Source of the DNA: Oscillospiraceae bacterium
GTDB taxonomy: Bacteria > Bacillota > Clostridia > Oscillospirales > SIG627
Direction: 5' to 3'
DNA length: 64,000 nt
Assembly: GCA_015065325.1 (NCBI GenBank)
Contig: SVQO01000001.1
Span: forward strand, 62,001 to 126,000
Position 1 is the first letter of the stretch. The number at the start of each line of letters is the position of its first letter. Below the pieces are notes generated by a model. The model worked only from the letters and a program-made list of their open reading frames with translations, searched no databases and was not told where the DNA came from. Shown here in pieces: positions 44,230 to 52,208 of this stretch. The position numbers and the translations under genes are program-made.

Positions 44230-45441
44230 ATGGCTTTTATCACGGAACAAAAAAAACAAACACCCCTTGTCGGTGAATACGACGTATTGGTCTGTGGCGG
44301 TGGCTTCGGCGGTATTGCGGCGGCTTTGGCGGCGGCAAGAGAAGGGAAAAAGGTTCTCCTTTGCGAGCGTGAATTCGCTCTGGGAGGGCTTGGCACCTTG
44401 GGTCTGGTTACCATTTATCTCCCCCTTTGCGACGGCTTTGGCAAGCAAGTCAGCTACGGGATTGCCGAGGAACTGCTTCGCCTTTCCATCAAGCACGGCG
44501 CAGACACCCACAAGCACGCCGCGCCCACTTGTTGGCTGAACGGAACGGGAACCAAGGAGGAACGTACCGCAGTACGCTTCAAGGTTCAGTACAACCCTTG
44601 GTATTTCGTAGCCGACGTCGAGCAGCTTTTGAAAAAGGAAGGCGTTACCATTCTTTACGGAACGGCAGTAGACGACGTCATCGTTGAAAACCATAAGATC
44701 CGCTACGTGCTCATCGACAGTATCAACGGCAGAGAGGCTATAAAAGTCAATGCCGTAGTTGACGCTTCCGGAAGTGCGGTGGTTTGCAAAATGGCAGGGG
44801 AAGATACCGCCGTATATTCCGCGGGCAACGTTCCCTCCTCATGGTATTATTACGCGTCCAAGGACGGAAATAAATTGAAAATGTTCGGTCCCTCCGACTA
44901 TCAGGGTGCAACTTTGGACGGAGCTCTGCAGGGCGTCCATTTCTCCGGTCTGGATGCAAAGGAGAATTCCGAGATGCTTATGTTCAGCCGTGAAAAGATG
45001 GTCGCCGACATTGAAGAGATGAAGGTCAAGAAAGAAGATCCTGAACTCTCTCCCATTATGATCTCCACCATTCAGGAACTGAGAATGACACGCCGCATCG
45101 TAGGCGTAGAGGATTTCCGCTACGACGACGTGGAAAAGAGAATCGAAAGCAGTATCGGCTGTATCGGCAACTGGCACAAGTGCGGGCGCGGACACGAAAT
45201 TCCTTTCGGAAGTCTGTTCGGCAAAAAGATCAAGAATCTGATCACCGCAGGGCGCATCACCTCAACCGACGATGCCGGTTGGGATCTGACCCGTGTCATT
45301 CCCTCCTGTGCCGTCACCGGTGAAGCCGCAGGCGTTGCCGCCGCTATGACGGACGACTTTGCTTCCCTTGACGTGACCCTTCTCCAAAGCAAGCTTCGCA
45401 AAAAGGGCGTTTTGATTCATCTGGATGAAGCCAAGGCTTAA
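44230..45441 (+). CDS. FAD-dependent oxidoreductase (FAD_oxidored type), copy 1
   Basis: A 403-residue flavoprotein of the FAD-dependent oxidoreductase family often found near sugar-degradation genes (Pfam FAD_oxidored-like). The N-terminal dinucleotide-binding strand is YDVLVCGGGFGGIAAALAAA, followed by GGLGTLGLVT. A middle region gives VVDASGSAVVCKMAGED, and the C-terminal FAD strand is KKIKNLITAGRITSTDDAGW and VIPSCAVTGEAAGVAAAM. No signal peptide. It is a single gene between promoter and terminator. The substrate is unknown. The gene at 62089-63354 encodes a relative with the same architecture. Confidence 0.9.
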   Translation: MAFITEQKKQTPLVGEYDVLVCGGGFGGIAAALAAAREGKKVLLCEREFALGGLGTLGLVTIYLPLCDGFGKQVSYGIAEELLRLSIKHGADTHKHAAPTCWLNGTGTKEERTAVRFKVQYNPWYFVADVEQLLKKEGVTILYGTAVDDVIVENHKIRYVLIDSINGREAIKVNAVVDASGSAVVCKMAGEDTAVYSAGNVPSSWYYYASKDGNKLKMFGPSDYQGATLDGALQGVHFSGLDAKENSEMLMFSREKMVADIEEMKVKKEDPELSPIMISTIQELRMTRRIVGVEDFRYDDVEKRIESSIGCIGNWHKCGRGHEIPFGSLFGKKIKNLITAGRITSTDDAGWDLTRVIPSCAVTGEAAGVAAAMTDDFASLDVTLLQSKLRKKGVLIHLDEAKA

Positions 45442-45444
45442 AAC

Positions 45445-45479
45445 AAAAAAGAAGTGTGAATTTTCCACACTTCTTTTTT
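45445..45479. terminator. Bidirectional terminator
   Basis: AAAAAAGAAGTGTG and CACACTTCTTTTTT around a 7-base loop, serving the FAD oxidoreductase and the convergent lipoprotein gene. Confidence 0.93.
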
Positions 45480-45490
45480 GTTTACTCTTT

Positions 45491-46060
45491 TTATTTGAAC
45501 ATTTTATCTACGTCGGCGATCTTGGTATCATCCAGCAGCTTTACCGTTGCCGTGAAAAGAATTTCGTCATCCAATTCCTTCATATAGATTGCGAAACGGA
45601 CGTCCTTGCCAACGATCACGCGGTAGAAGCCTTCACCGAATTTCATTTTCTCTATTTCGGTCATGGGGATCTGGGTCATAGGATCCTGGATCTTCAGCTC
45701 CGCTCTGATGCTCTCGGCATAGACTTCCTTAGAAAACTTTTCAATATCCAGCGTCTTCTTATCCTCAAACTTAAAAACCACCGTATTACCGGCACCGGGC
45801 TTGTTGGATTTTGCAACAGCGTCGTAAGCAACGCCGCTCTTTAACTGCTCGTCAAAGCTCTTGTTCCCCAGATTCCATTCCACGGAAATTTCTTCATCGG
45901 ACATAAACTCCCATCCCTCGGGAGCGGTAAAGGTGATGCCTACACCTTTGTTTTCATAAACGTTCCCATCAATCTTTCCACGCTGCGTTCCCTCCTCTGA
46001 GCAGGAGATCAAGGGCAAAACCATAATCAATGCAAGAACGAAAAACAATACTCTCTTCAT
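45491..46060 (-). CDS. Predicted lipoprotein of unknown function
   Basis: A 189-residue protein with a signal peptide and lipobox LISC (Cys20). The mature part starts with a short polar linker and then NKGVGITFTAPEGWEFMSDEE, a pattern seen in small secreted beta-rich proteins of the PsbP/DUF1795-like fold. No catalytic motif is seen. ATG at 46060 gives a proper signal peptide, so the longer in-frame reading is rejected. It is downstream of the SGNH-like gene but separated from it by a terminator-like hairpin. Confidence 0.82.
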   Translation of the reverse strand: MKRVLFFVLALIMVLPLISCSEEGTQRGKIDGNVYENKGVGITFTAPEGWEFMSDEEISVEWNLGNKSFDEQLKSGVAYDAVAKSNKPGAGNTVVFKFEDKKTLDIEKFSKEVYAESIRAELKIQDPMTQIPMTEIEKMKFGEGFYRVIVGKDVRFAIYMKELDDEILFTATVKLLDDTKIADVDKMFK

Positions 46061-46089
46061 TGTCTCAAAAACCTTTCTGACGATCTTAT

Positions 46090-46124
46090 GCAAAAAGGAG
46101 ATCAAAAACCGATCTCCTTTCTGC
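46090..46124 (-). terminator. Terminator of the SGNH-like lipoprotein gene
   Basis: On the minus strand AAAGGAGATC pairs with GATCTCCTTT, followed by TTGC. Moderately convincing because the T run is short; it may be leaky and allow read-through. Confidence 0.7.
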
Positions 46125-46134
46125 AAAACCAAAC

Positions 46135-47337
46135 TTATTTACCAAGAAGCTCCTTCAAATAAGGAACCAGGATATCAACGCTCTTCTGATGATCCTCTGC
46201 ACTGGGATAACGATCGGTTTCGGTAGAACCGGAGCCGTTGGCACCGTAAGCAAGCTTCAGTGCATATACATTGGCATCAGCACCACCCATATACTGCATC
46301 AACGCCTCAATCTCACCTGCTCTCACCGTATGGTACAGGGTATTGTAAACCCAGATCACGGGGATGGTCTGATCCTTGTAGTAATCGCGGAGATCGATGG
46401 TGAAATTCTTTGCCTTCACGATATACTCACCCATTGGCAGATTTTCCAGAGAGTCGTCCATACCCAAGTGAACGATGATGGCATCGGGCTTGCGGTCGGG
46501 CTTGTAACGGGTATCCAATTCTCTGTAAGCGTAGCGATTGTCGTACAGAGCGGGCATCTGATAAGAGCCTGCCTTGGTCACGAAGCCGATCTGGCTGTGA
46601 GCGACGATGCTGTAATCCGCATCCATTGCCTGAGCAGTCAGGTAAGGCAGAGCAGCGGTAACACTGGTCTCATCCACAATGGCGGAAGCGGTAGAGGAGG
46701 AGCCCTTTCCGAGGGCGCCGAAACCTACCAGGTAGCCGTCACCGACGAATTCCAAATACAGATCCTTTTCAGCGGGAGCCTCCAAAAATTCACCGTTGAA
46801 AGCAACGGATACGACGCTGTTGTAGTTGTTACGGCTGGTAGCGGGCTGAGTATCCTTAACCAGAGCGACGGTATGCTCACCGGCAGGGATACCGCGGGCA
46901 ACGATCATTTTCTTATTACCGTTACCGGTGGCAAATCTTTCACCGAACTGCTCACCGTCAACGAAGACCTTCCAGCGTGCGGAATAGTTGCAGCGGAAGC
47001 CGATACGAAGGTCAGAGCCCTCTTCGCCGATCTCTACGTTCATTTCGAAACCGGAGCCGCTCCACTCGGCGATCAGCTCTCCGTCCTTATTGTAGCCGGA
47101 TCTTTCGCCCAAAAGCTTGATGGAATCCTTTACGTCGCCCAGCTTATATTCATTCATGGGCATAGAGCTCTCCTCAATAGCGGGCGCTTCTTCTTCCTCA
47201 ACGGTTTCCTCAACCGTAGCAGTCTCTTTGGTTTCCTCGGTCTTCTCTTTCTCCTTGGGCTCGGAGGCACAGGAAGCCAGGGGCAACAGCATACATAACA
47301 AAAGAACTGCTGCGAGAAGGGTTCTGTAAAATTTCAT
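46135..47337 (-). CDS. CE2/SGNH-like lipoprotein lacking catalytic Ser and His
   Basis: A 400-residue lipoprotein: lipobox ASC (Cys23), a Glu/Thr-rich linker (28-58), a beta-sandwich like the N-terminal domain of carbohydrate esterase family 2 (about 65-185), then an SGNH-like domain. In CE2 enzymes the domain opens EFIGDS with the nucleophile Ser; here it is EFVGDG (Gly201). The catalytic Asp-x-His near the end (DWHPS type) is DRYPS here, with Tyr377 for His. The Asp is kept. Other fold marks (IVAHSQIGF, HLGMDDSLEN) remain. It is probably a carbohydrate-binding pseudoenzyme rather than an esterase. Confidence 0.82.
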   Translation of the reverse strand: MKFYRTLLAAVLLLCMLLPLASCASEPKEKEKTEETKETATVEETVEEEEAPAIEESSMPMNEYKLGDVKDSIKLLGERSGYNKDGELIAEWSGSGFEMNVEIGEEGSDLRIGFRCNYSARWKVFVDGEQFGERFATGNGNKKMIVARGIPAGEHTVALVKDTQPATSRNNYNSVVSVAFNGEFLEAPAEKDLYLEFVGDGYLVGFGALGKGSSSTASAIVDETSVTAALPYLTAQAMDADYSIVAHSQIGFVTKAGSYQMPALYDNRYAYRELDTRYKPDRKPDAIIVHLGMDDSLENLPMGEYIVKAKNFTIDLRDYYKDQTIPVIWVYNTLYHTVRAGEIEALMQYMGGADANVYALKLAYGANGSGSTETDRYPSAEDHQKSVDILVPYLKELLGK

Positions 47338-47585
47338 GGAAAATCTCCTTTCAAATGCGAACTTTAATTCGCAGTATTCGGGGGCATAAACTCCACCCCT
47401 TATACTATGTTCATTTTATTTTAACACAGAGCGCTTCATCTGTAAAGAGGAAATTTCTCTATTTTTTCCTTCTTTTTTTCGGCATTATTCCTAAAAGACC
47501 GTTTTTTTGTCGAAAAAACGCCGTAACTTCTCTCACGCGCGGTGCATAAACTATCAACGGGAGGAGAGTTTCGGAGAGGAACGCC

Positions 47586-47783
47586 ATGCAAACATTTATC
47601 ATCCGATTTCCGTCCATCACCTATGCTCAGAAGGCAGGACGCCTTTTGGAACAAAAAGGAATTCGCGCAAGGCTGACGCGCGGCAATACCCACGGATGCT
47701 CCTACGGACTTGAGATCTACGCCCAAAGTCCCGATGAGGTCAAAGCATTTTTGGAAGAACAAGGTGTAATTTTCAGCATCTAG
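47586..47783 (+). CDS. DUF3343-type small protein (putative sulfur/selenium carrier-like)
   Basis: A 65-residue protein: MQTFIIRFPSITYAQKAGRL, then ARLTRGNTHGCSYGLEIYA. It fits the DUF3343 pattern, a small ferredoxin-like fold with one conserved Cys in a CxY/CSYG motif. Members are usually found beside cysteine desulfurase or selenium-metabolism genes and have been suggested to carry sulfur or selenium. Here the next gene, 13 bases later, is a cysteine desulfurase-family protein. GGAGAGGAA lies just upstream of the ATG. Confidence 0.8.
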   Translation: MQTFIIRFPSITYAQKAGRLLEQKGIRARLTRGNTHGCSYGLEIYAQSPDEVKAFLEEQGVIFSI

Positions 47784-47796
47784 GGAGAAGCTTTTT

Positions 47797-48933
47797 ATGA
47801 TCTACCTTGACAACGCAGCCACGTCCTATCCCAAGCCTCAAAACGTCCTAAACGCCGTAAAAAACGCCGTGGAGGGACAATACGGCAACCCGGGCAGAAG
47901 CGGGCACGCTTTCAGCAAAAGAAGCGCCGAAGCGGTTTTTTCCGCACGGGAACAGATCGCCCTCCTCCTGGGTCTGAAAAAAAGCGAAAACGTGGTGTTT
48001 ACCGGCGGTGCCACCGCCGCCTTGAACGTTGCCATTCTCGGGACCGTCTCCGCTTTGAGCAAACGAACTCCCGTTCCGCGGGTCGTAAGCAGCGTTTTCG
48101 AGCACAATTCCGTTCTGCGTCCCCTATTCTTTTTGGAAAAAAAGGGGCTCATCCGCCTAACCCTTCTTTCCCCCGATCGGGACGGAGGCCTTCCACTTGC
48201 CCGGCTTTTGTCCTCTCCCCCGCAGTTATTGGTTCTGACCCTGCGCAGTAACCTGACGGGCAGAAGTTTCGACACGAAATTTCTCTCCCGCCTGCTTGCC
48301 CCCTACGGCACGGTGATTCTTGCGGACGGTGCACAGGCGGTGGGAGGTGCGGGAGCAAGCTTCAGAGAAAGCGGTGCGCATATCCTTTGCGCTCCCGGAC
48401 ACAAAGGACTTCTCGGAATTATGGGCGGCGGCCTGATCGCCTTTTCCGAGGATTGCCCCCTTCTGCCCGACGCCGTTTTCACCGGAGGAAGCGGAAGCGA
48501 CACCTTCAATCCCGAAATGCCCTCTTTTCTCCCCGAGCGTCTGGAGGCGGGCACACTGCCCGTACCTGCAATCATTTCTATGGGAGAGGGTGCGCGTTTT
48601 TTGCAAAGTCAAAAGCTTGAAAGCATCACCGCACGTGAGCGTGCGCTGAAAAAAAGACTGCTGAGCGGTCTTGCCGCTATGAAAAAATACACCCTTTACG
48701 AGCCCTGGTTTGAAGACGGTCCCCTTTTGATCAACCACAAAAGGCTACCGTCCGAAAAAGCCGCCGAAAGCCTTGCGGAAAAGGGTCTGATGCTCCGCGG
48801 AGGCTTTCACTGTGCTCCCCTGGCGCATCGCTGGCTGGGCACGGAGGAACACGGTGCCTTGCGCTTGTCCCCCGGTCCCTTTACCACCGCGCACCAGATC
48901 GACCGTGCTCTGAATCTTCTGGAAAGCCTGTAA
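47797..48933 (+). CDS. Cysteine desulfurase-family protein (class V aminotransferase)
   Basis: A 378-residue PLP enzyme of the cysteine desulfurase/selenocysteine lyase family. It starts MIYLDNAATSYPKPQNVLNA. The PLP lysine is in CAPGHKGLLGIMGGG, and the catalytic cysteine loop is LRGGFHCAPLAHRWLG, followed by GALRLSPGPFTTAHQIDRAL. The intact Cys supports sulfur (or selenium) transfer. It forms a two-gene unit with the DUF3343-like gene. No iscU/sufU or selD is present in the window, so the acceptor is unknown. Confidence 0.93.
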   Translation: MIYLDNAATSYPKPQNVLNAVKNAVEGQYGNPGRSGHAFSKRSAEAVFSAREQIALLLGLKKSENVVFTGGATAALNVAILGTVSALSKRTPVPRVVSSVFEHNSVLRPLFFLEKKGLIRLTLLSPDRDGGLPLARLLSSPPQLLVLTLRSNLTGRSFDTKFLSRLLAPYGTVILADGAQAVGGAGASFRESGAHILCAPGHKGLLGIMGGGLIAFSEDCPLLPDAVFTGGSGSDTFNPEMPSFLPERLEAGTLPVPAIISMGEGARFLQSQKLESITARERALKKRLLSGLAAMKKYTLYEPWFEDGPLLINHKRLPSEKAAESLAEKGLMLRGGFHCAPLAHRWLGTEEHGALRLSPGPFTTAHQIDRALNLLESL

Positions 48934-48965
48934 AAAAGCTGCTTCCTTCGGGAAGCAGCTTTTTA
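48932..48965. terminator. Bidirectional terminator
   Basis: AAGCTGCTTCC, TTC loop, GGGAAGCAGCTT with A and T flanks. It serves the desulfurase and the convergent lipid kinase gene. Confidence 0.92.
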
Positions 48966-49853
48966 TCAATAGAAAACGCGTAAACGCTTGTGGAGATTAT
49001 GGATCTCCGCGTGCTCGAATTTTCCTGCGAATTCCCCATCCACGCACCAGGGAATTTCTTCATCGCAATCAAATACGATCTTCTTTCCGCGAAGGATCTG
49101 AATGGATTTGTTGTCAAATTTTCCGCTGAGCAAAGCAGTGGAAAGCTGGGCAAAATCGCCAGCCGTCTTGGGGTTTTTAACCAGAAGCACCTCGTGATAA
49201 CCGTCCTTCATATCCACCAGCTCCGCCTTCAGCTTCATAACTCCGCCCAAGGAAAGGGTGTTGGAAGCGGCACCGAACAGATATTCTCCCTCGTAGTGCT
49301 CCCCGTCACACTCTACCTTTACGAAATATTTCCGCAGCTCCGTCAAATGGGCAATTCCCTCGGAAATATAGGCAGCGTGACCGAACATATTCTTCAATTT
49401 TTGATCCGTCTTGTAGGAGACCTCGGTAAAGGCACCGAAGGCGGCTACGTAAATAAAGGTACGAAGACGGTTAAAGGAGCCGAAGTCCAGATCCTTGGCT
49501 TCTCCCTCTGCGATCAATTCCGCCGCTTTCACAAGGTTCTTGGGAATTCCCAAAGAGTTTGCAAAGTCGTTGGTGGTACCGCAGGGCAAAAAGCCGATAG
49601 CACCCTCGAAGCGAATGCGCAAAGCGCCCGCAACCACCTCGTTGAGCGTCCCGTCCCCTCCGCAGGCAACGATCACGTCGTAGCTTTTTCCCACCTTGAC
49701 CACCTGCTCGGTGGCATCACCGGAACGGCGGGTCACGTACACCGTCGGATCAAGATCCGCATCGGAAAAGACCTTGAGAATCCCCAGCAGCTCCGTTTTC
49801 ACACGGCTCTTTCCCGAAACGGGATTCACAAGAAGCAACAGCTTTTTCTGCAT
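48966..49853 (-). CDS. Diacylglycerol/lipid kinase-family protein (YegS/BmrU-like)
   Basis: A 295-residue DAGK-catalytic-domain protein. The N-terminus LLLVNPVSGKSRVKTELL, the nucleotide motif VIVACGGDGTLNEVVAGAL and FLPCGTTNDFANSLGIPKN are typical. The C-terminal half has TLSLGGVMKLKAELVDMKDG. It phosphorylates a lipid, probably diacylglycerol or a relative, at the membrane surface. It follows the HPr-like gene by six bases and shares its promoter. Confidence 0.94.
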   Translation of the reverse strand: MQKKLLLLVNPVSGKSRVKTELLGILKVFSDADLDPTVYVTRRSGDATEQVVKVGKSYDVIVACGGDGTLNEVVAGALRIRFEGAIGFLPCGTTNDFANSLGIPKNLVKAAELIAEGEAKDLDFGSFNRLRTFIYVAAFGAFTEVSYKTDQKLKNMFGHAAYISEGIAHLTELRKYFVKVECDGEHYEGEYLFGAASNTLSLGGVMKLKAELVDMKDGYHEVLLVKNPKTAGDFAQLSTALLSGKFDNKSIQILRGKKIVFDCDEEIPWCVDGEFAGKFEHAEIHNLHKRLRVFY

Positions 49854-49859
49854 TTTGGC

Positions 49860-50090
49860 TTATTTCTCGATGAACTTCTCCACCCGTGCCAAAAATTCCT
49901 CGGCATTGTCGGAATGAATGGTCATACGGATGGGGTTGAGCAGATCCAGAGAGAAAATACCCATAATGGATTTGGCATCCACGATATATCTGCCGCTGGC
50001 AAGGTCAACCTCAAAGTCACAACGGGTCACTTCGTTGACGAAGTTACGAACGTCCTCAATGGTAGAAAGTCTGATATCAAAAATCTGCAT
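49860..50090 (-). CDS. HPr-like protein lacking the active-site histidine
   Basis: A 76-residue protein with the HPr fold pattern. The region around Ser46 is preserved (VDAKSIMGIFSLDL matches NLKSIMGVMSLGI of HPr), but the phospho-histidine segment GIHARPA is replaced by IEDVRNF. It therefore cannot carry PTS phosphate, while the Ser that HPr kinase modifies in HPr and Crh remains. TAGGAGGA lies upstream of ATG 50090; the longer in-frame reading runs through the promoter and is rejected. It leads a two-gene operon with the lipid kinase. Confidence 0.85.
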   Translation of the reverse strand: MQIFDIRLSTIEDVRNFVNEVTRCDFEVDLASGRYIVDAKSIMGIFSLDLLNPIRMTIHSDNAEEFLARVEKFIEK

Positions 50091-50133
50091 AATTTGGTTC
50101 CTCCTAAAAGATATTTTTTCTTTTTCTGCCCTC

Positions 50134-50162
50134 ATTATAACCTCGGAATTTAAACAAGTCAA
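50134..50162 (-). promoter_or_regulatory. Promoter of the HPr-like/lipid kinase operon
   Basis: On the minus strand TTGACT (50157-50162), 17-base spacer, TATAAT (50134-50139). Confidence 0.85.
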
Positions 50163-50202
50163 CAATTCCGGCCTCTTTTCTGAAGAAAATTCCATTTTCA
50201 CC

Positions 50203-50231
50203 TTGCCAAAACCGTGTTTTTGAAGTAAAAT
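50203..50231 (+). promoter_or_regulatory. Promoter of the yhiN-like/proS/nadABC operon
   Basis: TTGCCA (50203-50208), 17-base spacer, TAAAAT (50226-50231). Confidence 0.72.
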
Positions 50232-50263
50232 AAGATGATATTCTATATATAAGGATGATTTTT

Positions 50264-51499
50264 TTGAAAATTGCCATAATCGGCGGCGGTGCCGCAGGTC
50301 TGATGGCGGCTTGCGCCACAGAAAAAGCAGACCGCACTTCCGTTGTTCTTTACGAAAAAAACGCCTTTTTGGGAAAGAAGCTTGCCATCACGGGAAAAGG
50401 AAGATGCAACGTAACCAACACCGCTTCCGTAGCGGAAACGGAGCAGGTCATCCCTCGCGGGGCAAAGTTTCTGCGGACGGCGCTATACGCCTTTCCTCCC
50501 GAAGCGGTTCGCTCCTTTTTTGAGGATGCGGGCGTGCCCTTGAAGGAGGAACGCGGAGGCAGGGTTTTTCCCGTTTCCGACAAGGCGCGCGATATCGTGG
50601 ATGCCCTTGTAAAAAAAGCACTTTCCGATCCGCGCGTTACTCTGCGAAAGGAAGAGGTGCTTTCTGTTTCACGGGATGAAAGCGGCTTTACCGTAAAAAG
50701 CGAAAAAAGAAGCGACACCTTCGACCGCGTTCTCATCGCAACGGGAGGAAAAAGCTATCCGCTGACGGGCTCTACCGGCGACGGATACCGTTTCGCCAAG
50801 GAGCTGGGACACAGCGTCGTCTCCCCCGCCCCCTCTCTGGTTCCCCTTGTCACCAAAGAAGGCTTACCCCGTGAAGCAATGGGACTTTCCCTGAAAAATT
50901 GTGCCCTGAAGGTCAAGACCCTTTCGGGCAAGACCGTTTATGAGGATTTCGGTGAAATGCTGTTTTGCCATTTCGGTATTTCCGGACCTATGGTGCTTTC
51001 CGCCTCCTCGTATCTTGATTTTGAAAAAGAAAAAAGCTACCGCGTGTTTTTGGATCTGAAGCCTGCTCTCGATGCGGAAACGTTGGATCGGAGAGTTTTA
51101 TCCGACTTCGAAGAAAACCGAAACCGCGATCTGATCAATGCGATGAACCGCTTGCTTCCCCAAAAGCTCATCGCTCCCATTCTGGACGCAGCAGGGCTGG
51201 ATGCACGAAAAAAGGTACATCTTGTCACCAAGCAGGAGCGGCACGCTCTGGTGGAAACGATGAAAAATCTTCCGCTGACCGTGACCGGCACCCGTCCCCT
51301 TTCCGAAGCCATCGTCACCCGCGGCGGTATAAGTCTGAAGGAGATCGACCCACGCACCATGCAGTCCCGCCTAACGAAAGGTCTGTTCTTTGCGGGCGAG
51401 GTGCTGGATGCCGATGCATTGACCGGAGGCTTTAATTTACAGATTGCATTCTCCACCGGCTTTTTGGCCGGAGAGAATATTTCACGGGAGGATTTATGA
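50264..51499 (+). CDS. NAD(P)/FAD-dependent oxidoreductase (YhiN/HI0933-like flavoprotein)
   Basis: A 411-residue flavoprotein of the HI0933/YhiN family. It has the N-terminal KIAIIGGGAAGLMAACATEK, the family motif LGKKLAITGKGRCNVTN, FCHFGISGPMVLSASSYLDF and the C-terminal GGISLKEIDPRTMQSRL, LFFAGEVLDADALTGGFNLQ. TTG at 50264 is the likely start: AAGGATGAT is well spaced before it, whereas the in-frame ATG at 50255 overlaps that ribosome site. The family's reaction is not established. It is coupled to the next gene by an ATGA overlap. Confidence 0.93.
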   Translation: MKIAIIGGGAAGLMAACATEKADRTSVVLYEKNAFLGKKLAITGKGRCNVTNTASVAETEQVIPRGAKFLRTALYAFPPEAVRSFFEDAGVPLKEERGGRVFPVSDKARDIVDALVKKALSDPRVTLRKEEVLSVSRDESGFTVKSEKRSDTFDRVLIATGGKSYPLTGSTGDGYRFAKELGHSVVSPAPSLVPLVTKEGLPREAMGLSLKNCALKVKTLSGKTVYEDFGEMLFCHFGISGPMVLSASSYLDFEKEKSYRVFLDLKPALDAETLDRRVLSDFEENRNRDLINAMNRLLPQKLIAPILDAAGLDARKKVHLVTKQERHALVETMKNLPLTVTGTRPLSEAIVTRGGISLKEIDPRTMQSRLTKGLFFAGEVLDADALTGGFNLQIAFSTGFLAGENISREDL

Positions 51500-52173
51500 C
51501 GTTACCCCAAACCGAGCCGCGCGCGCTGCGGTGCCGCTTTGAAAAGACGGGTCCCATTCGCTTCATTTCCCATCTGGACCTGACCCGCGCCTTTCACCGC
51601 GCATTTTCCCGCGCCTCCATACCGCTGAAATTCAGCGAAGGCTTTTCCCCACACCCCAAGTTTTCCTTTGCTCTCCCCCTTTCCGTAGGAACGGAAAGCA
51701 CGGCAGAGCTTGCAGACTTCACCTTGAAGGCAGGATACGAAGCCTCCCCCGACGAGATCCGTGACTCCTTGCAGGCACAAATGCCACAGGGGATCAAGAT
51801 CCTCACCGTAGAGGAGCAGACGGGAAAGTTTTCCGAAATCGCCTTTGCGGAATATCGGATCAAGCTGCCCAAGGCAGACCCCTCCCTTTGCGACACGCTT
51901 CGAGATGCTCTGACGGGAGAAGTCGTCGTAAAGAAGAAAAACAAAAAAGGAAAATGGGTGGAAAAGGATATTTCCCAAGGCATTTTCAAGATCTGCTTTG
52001 CCGAGGAAGACGGCGGCATCGGCGTTTACGCCTGTCTGTCCGCCTCGGGCGAGAATTACCTGAAGCCCGAAACGGTGCTGGAAGCGTTGGCACTGCGCAT
52101 CCCCGCCTTTGACGCCGACGAAAAACGGATCCTGCGTTGCAAGGTTTTGCGCGGCGATCTGACCCCCTTTTAA
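51496..52173 (+). CDS. DUF2344/TIGR03936-family protein
   Basis: A 225-residue member of the DUF2344 family (radical-SAM-linked protein). The signature is [20 protein letters not shown] and [20 protein letters not shown], with [17 protein letters not shown]. In many Clostridia this domain follows, or is fused to, a radical SAM protein and lies next to Rne/RluB-type or ribosome genes. No radical SAM gene is present in this window. The function is unknown; it probably acts in RNA modification or processing. Start overlaps the preceding stop. Confidence 0.88.
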   Translation: MTLPQTEPRALRCRFEKTGPIRFISHLDLTRAFHRAFSRASIPLKFSEGFSPHPKFSFALPLSVGTESTAELADFTLKAGYEASPDEIRDSLQAQMPQGIKILTVEEQTGKFSEIAFAEYRIKLPKADPSLCDTLRDALTGEVVVKKKNKKGKWVEKDISQGIFKICFAEEDGGIGVYACLSASGENYLKPETVLEALALRIPAFDADEKRILRCKVLRGDLTPF

Positions 52174-52208
52174 ACGAGAACATAAAGAAAATTGAGAGGA
52201 TAAATATT

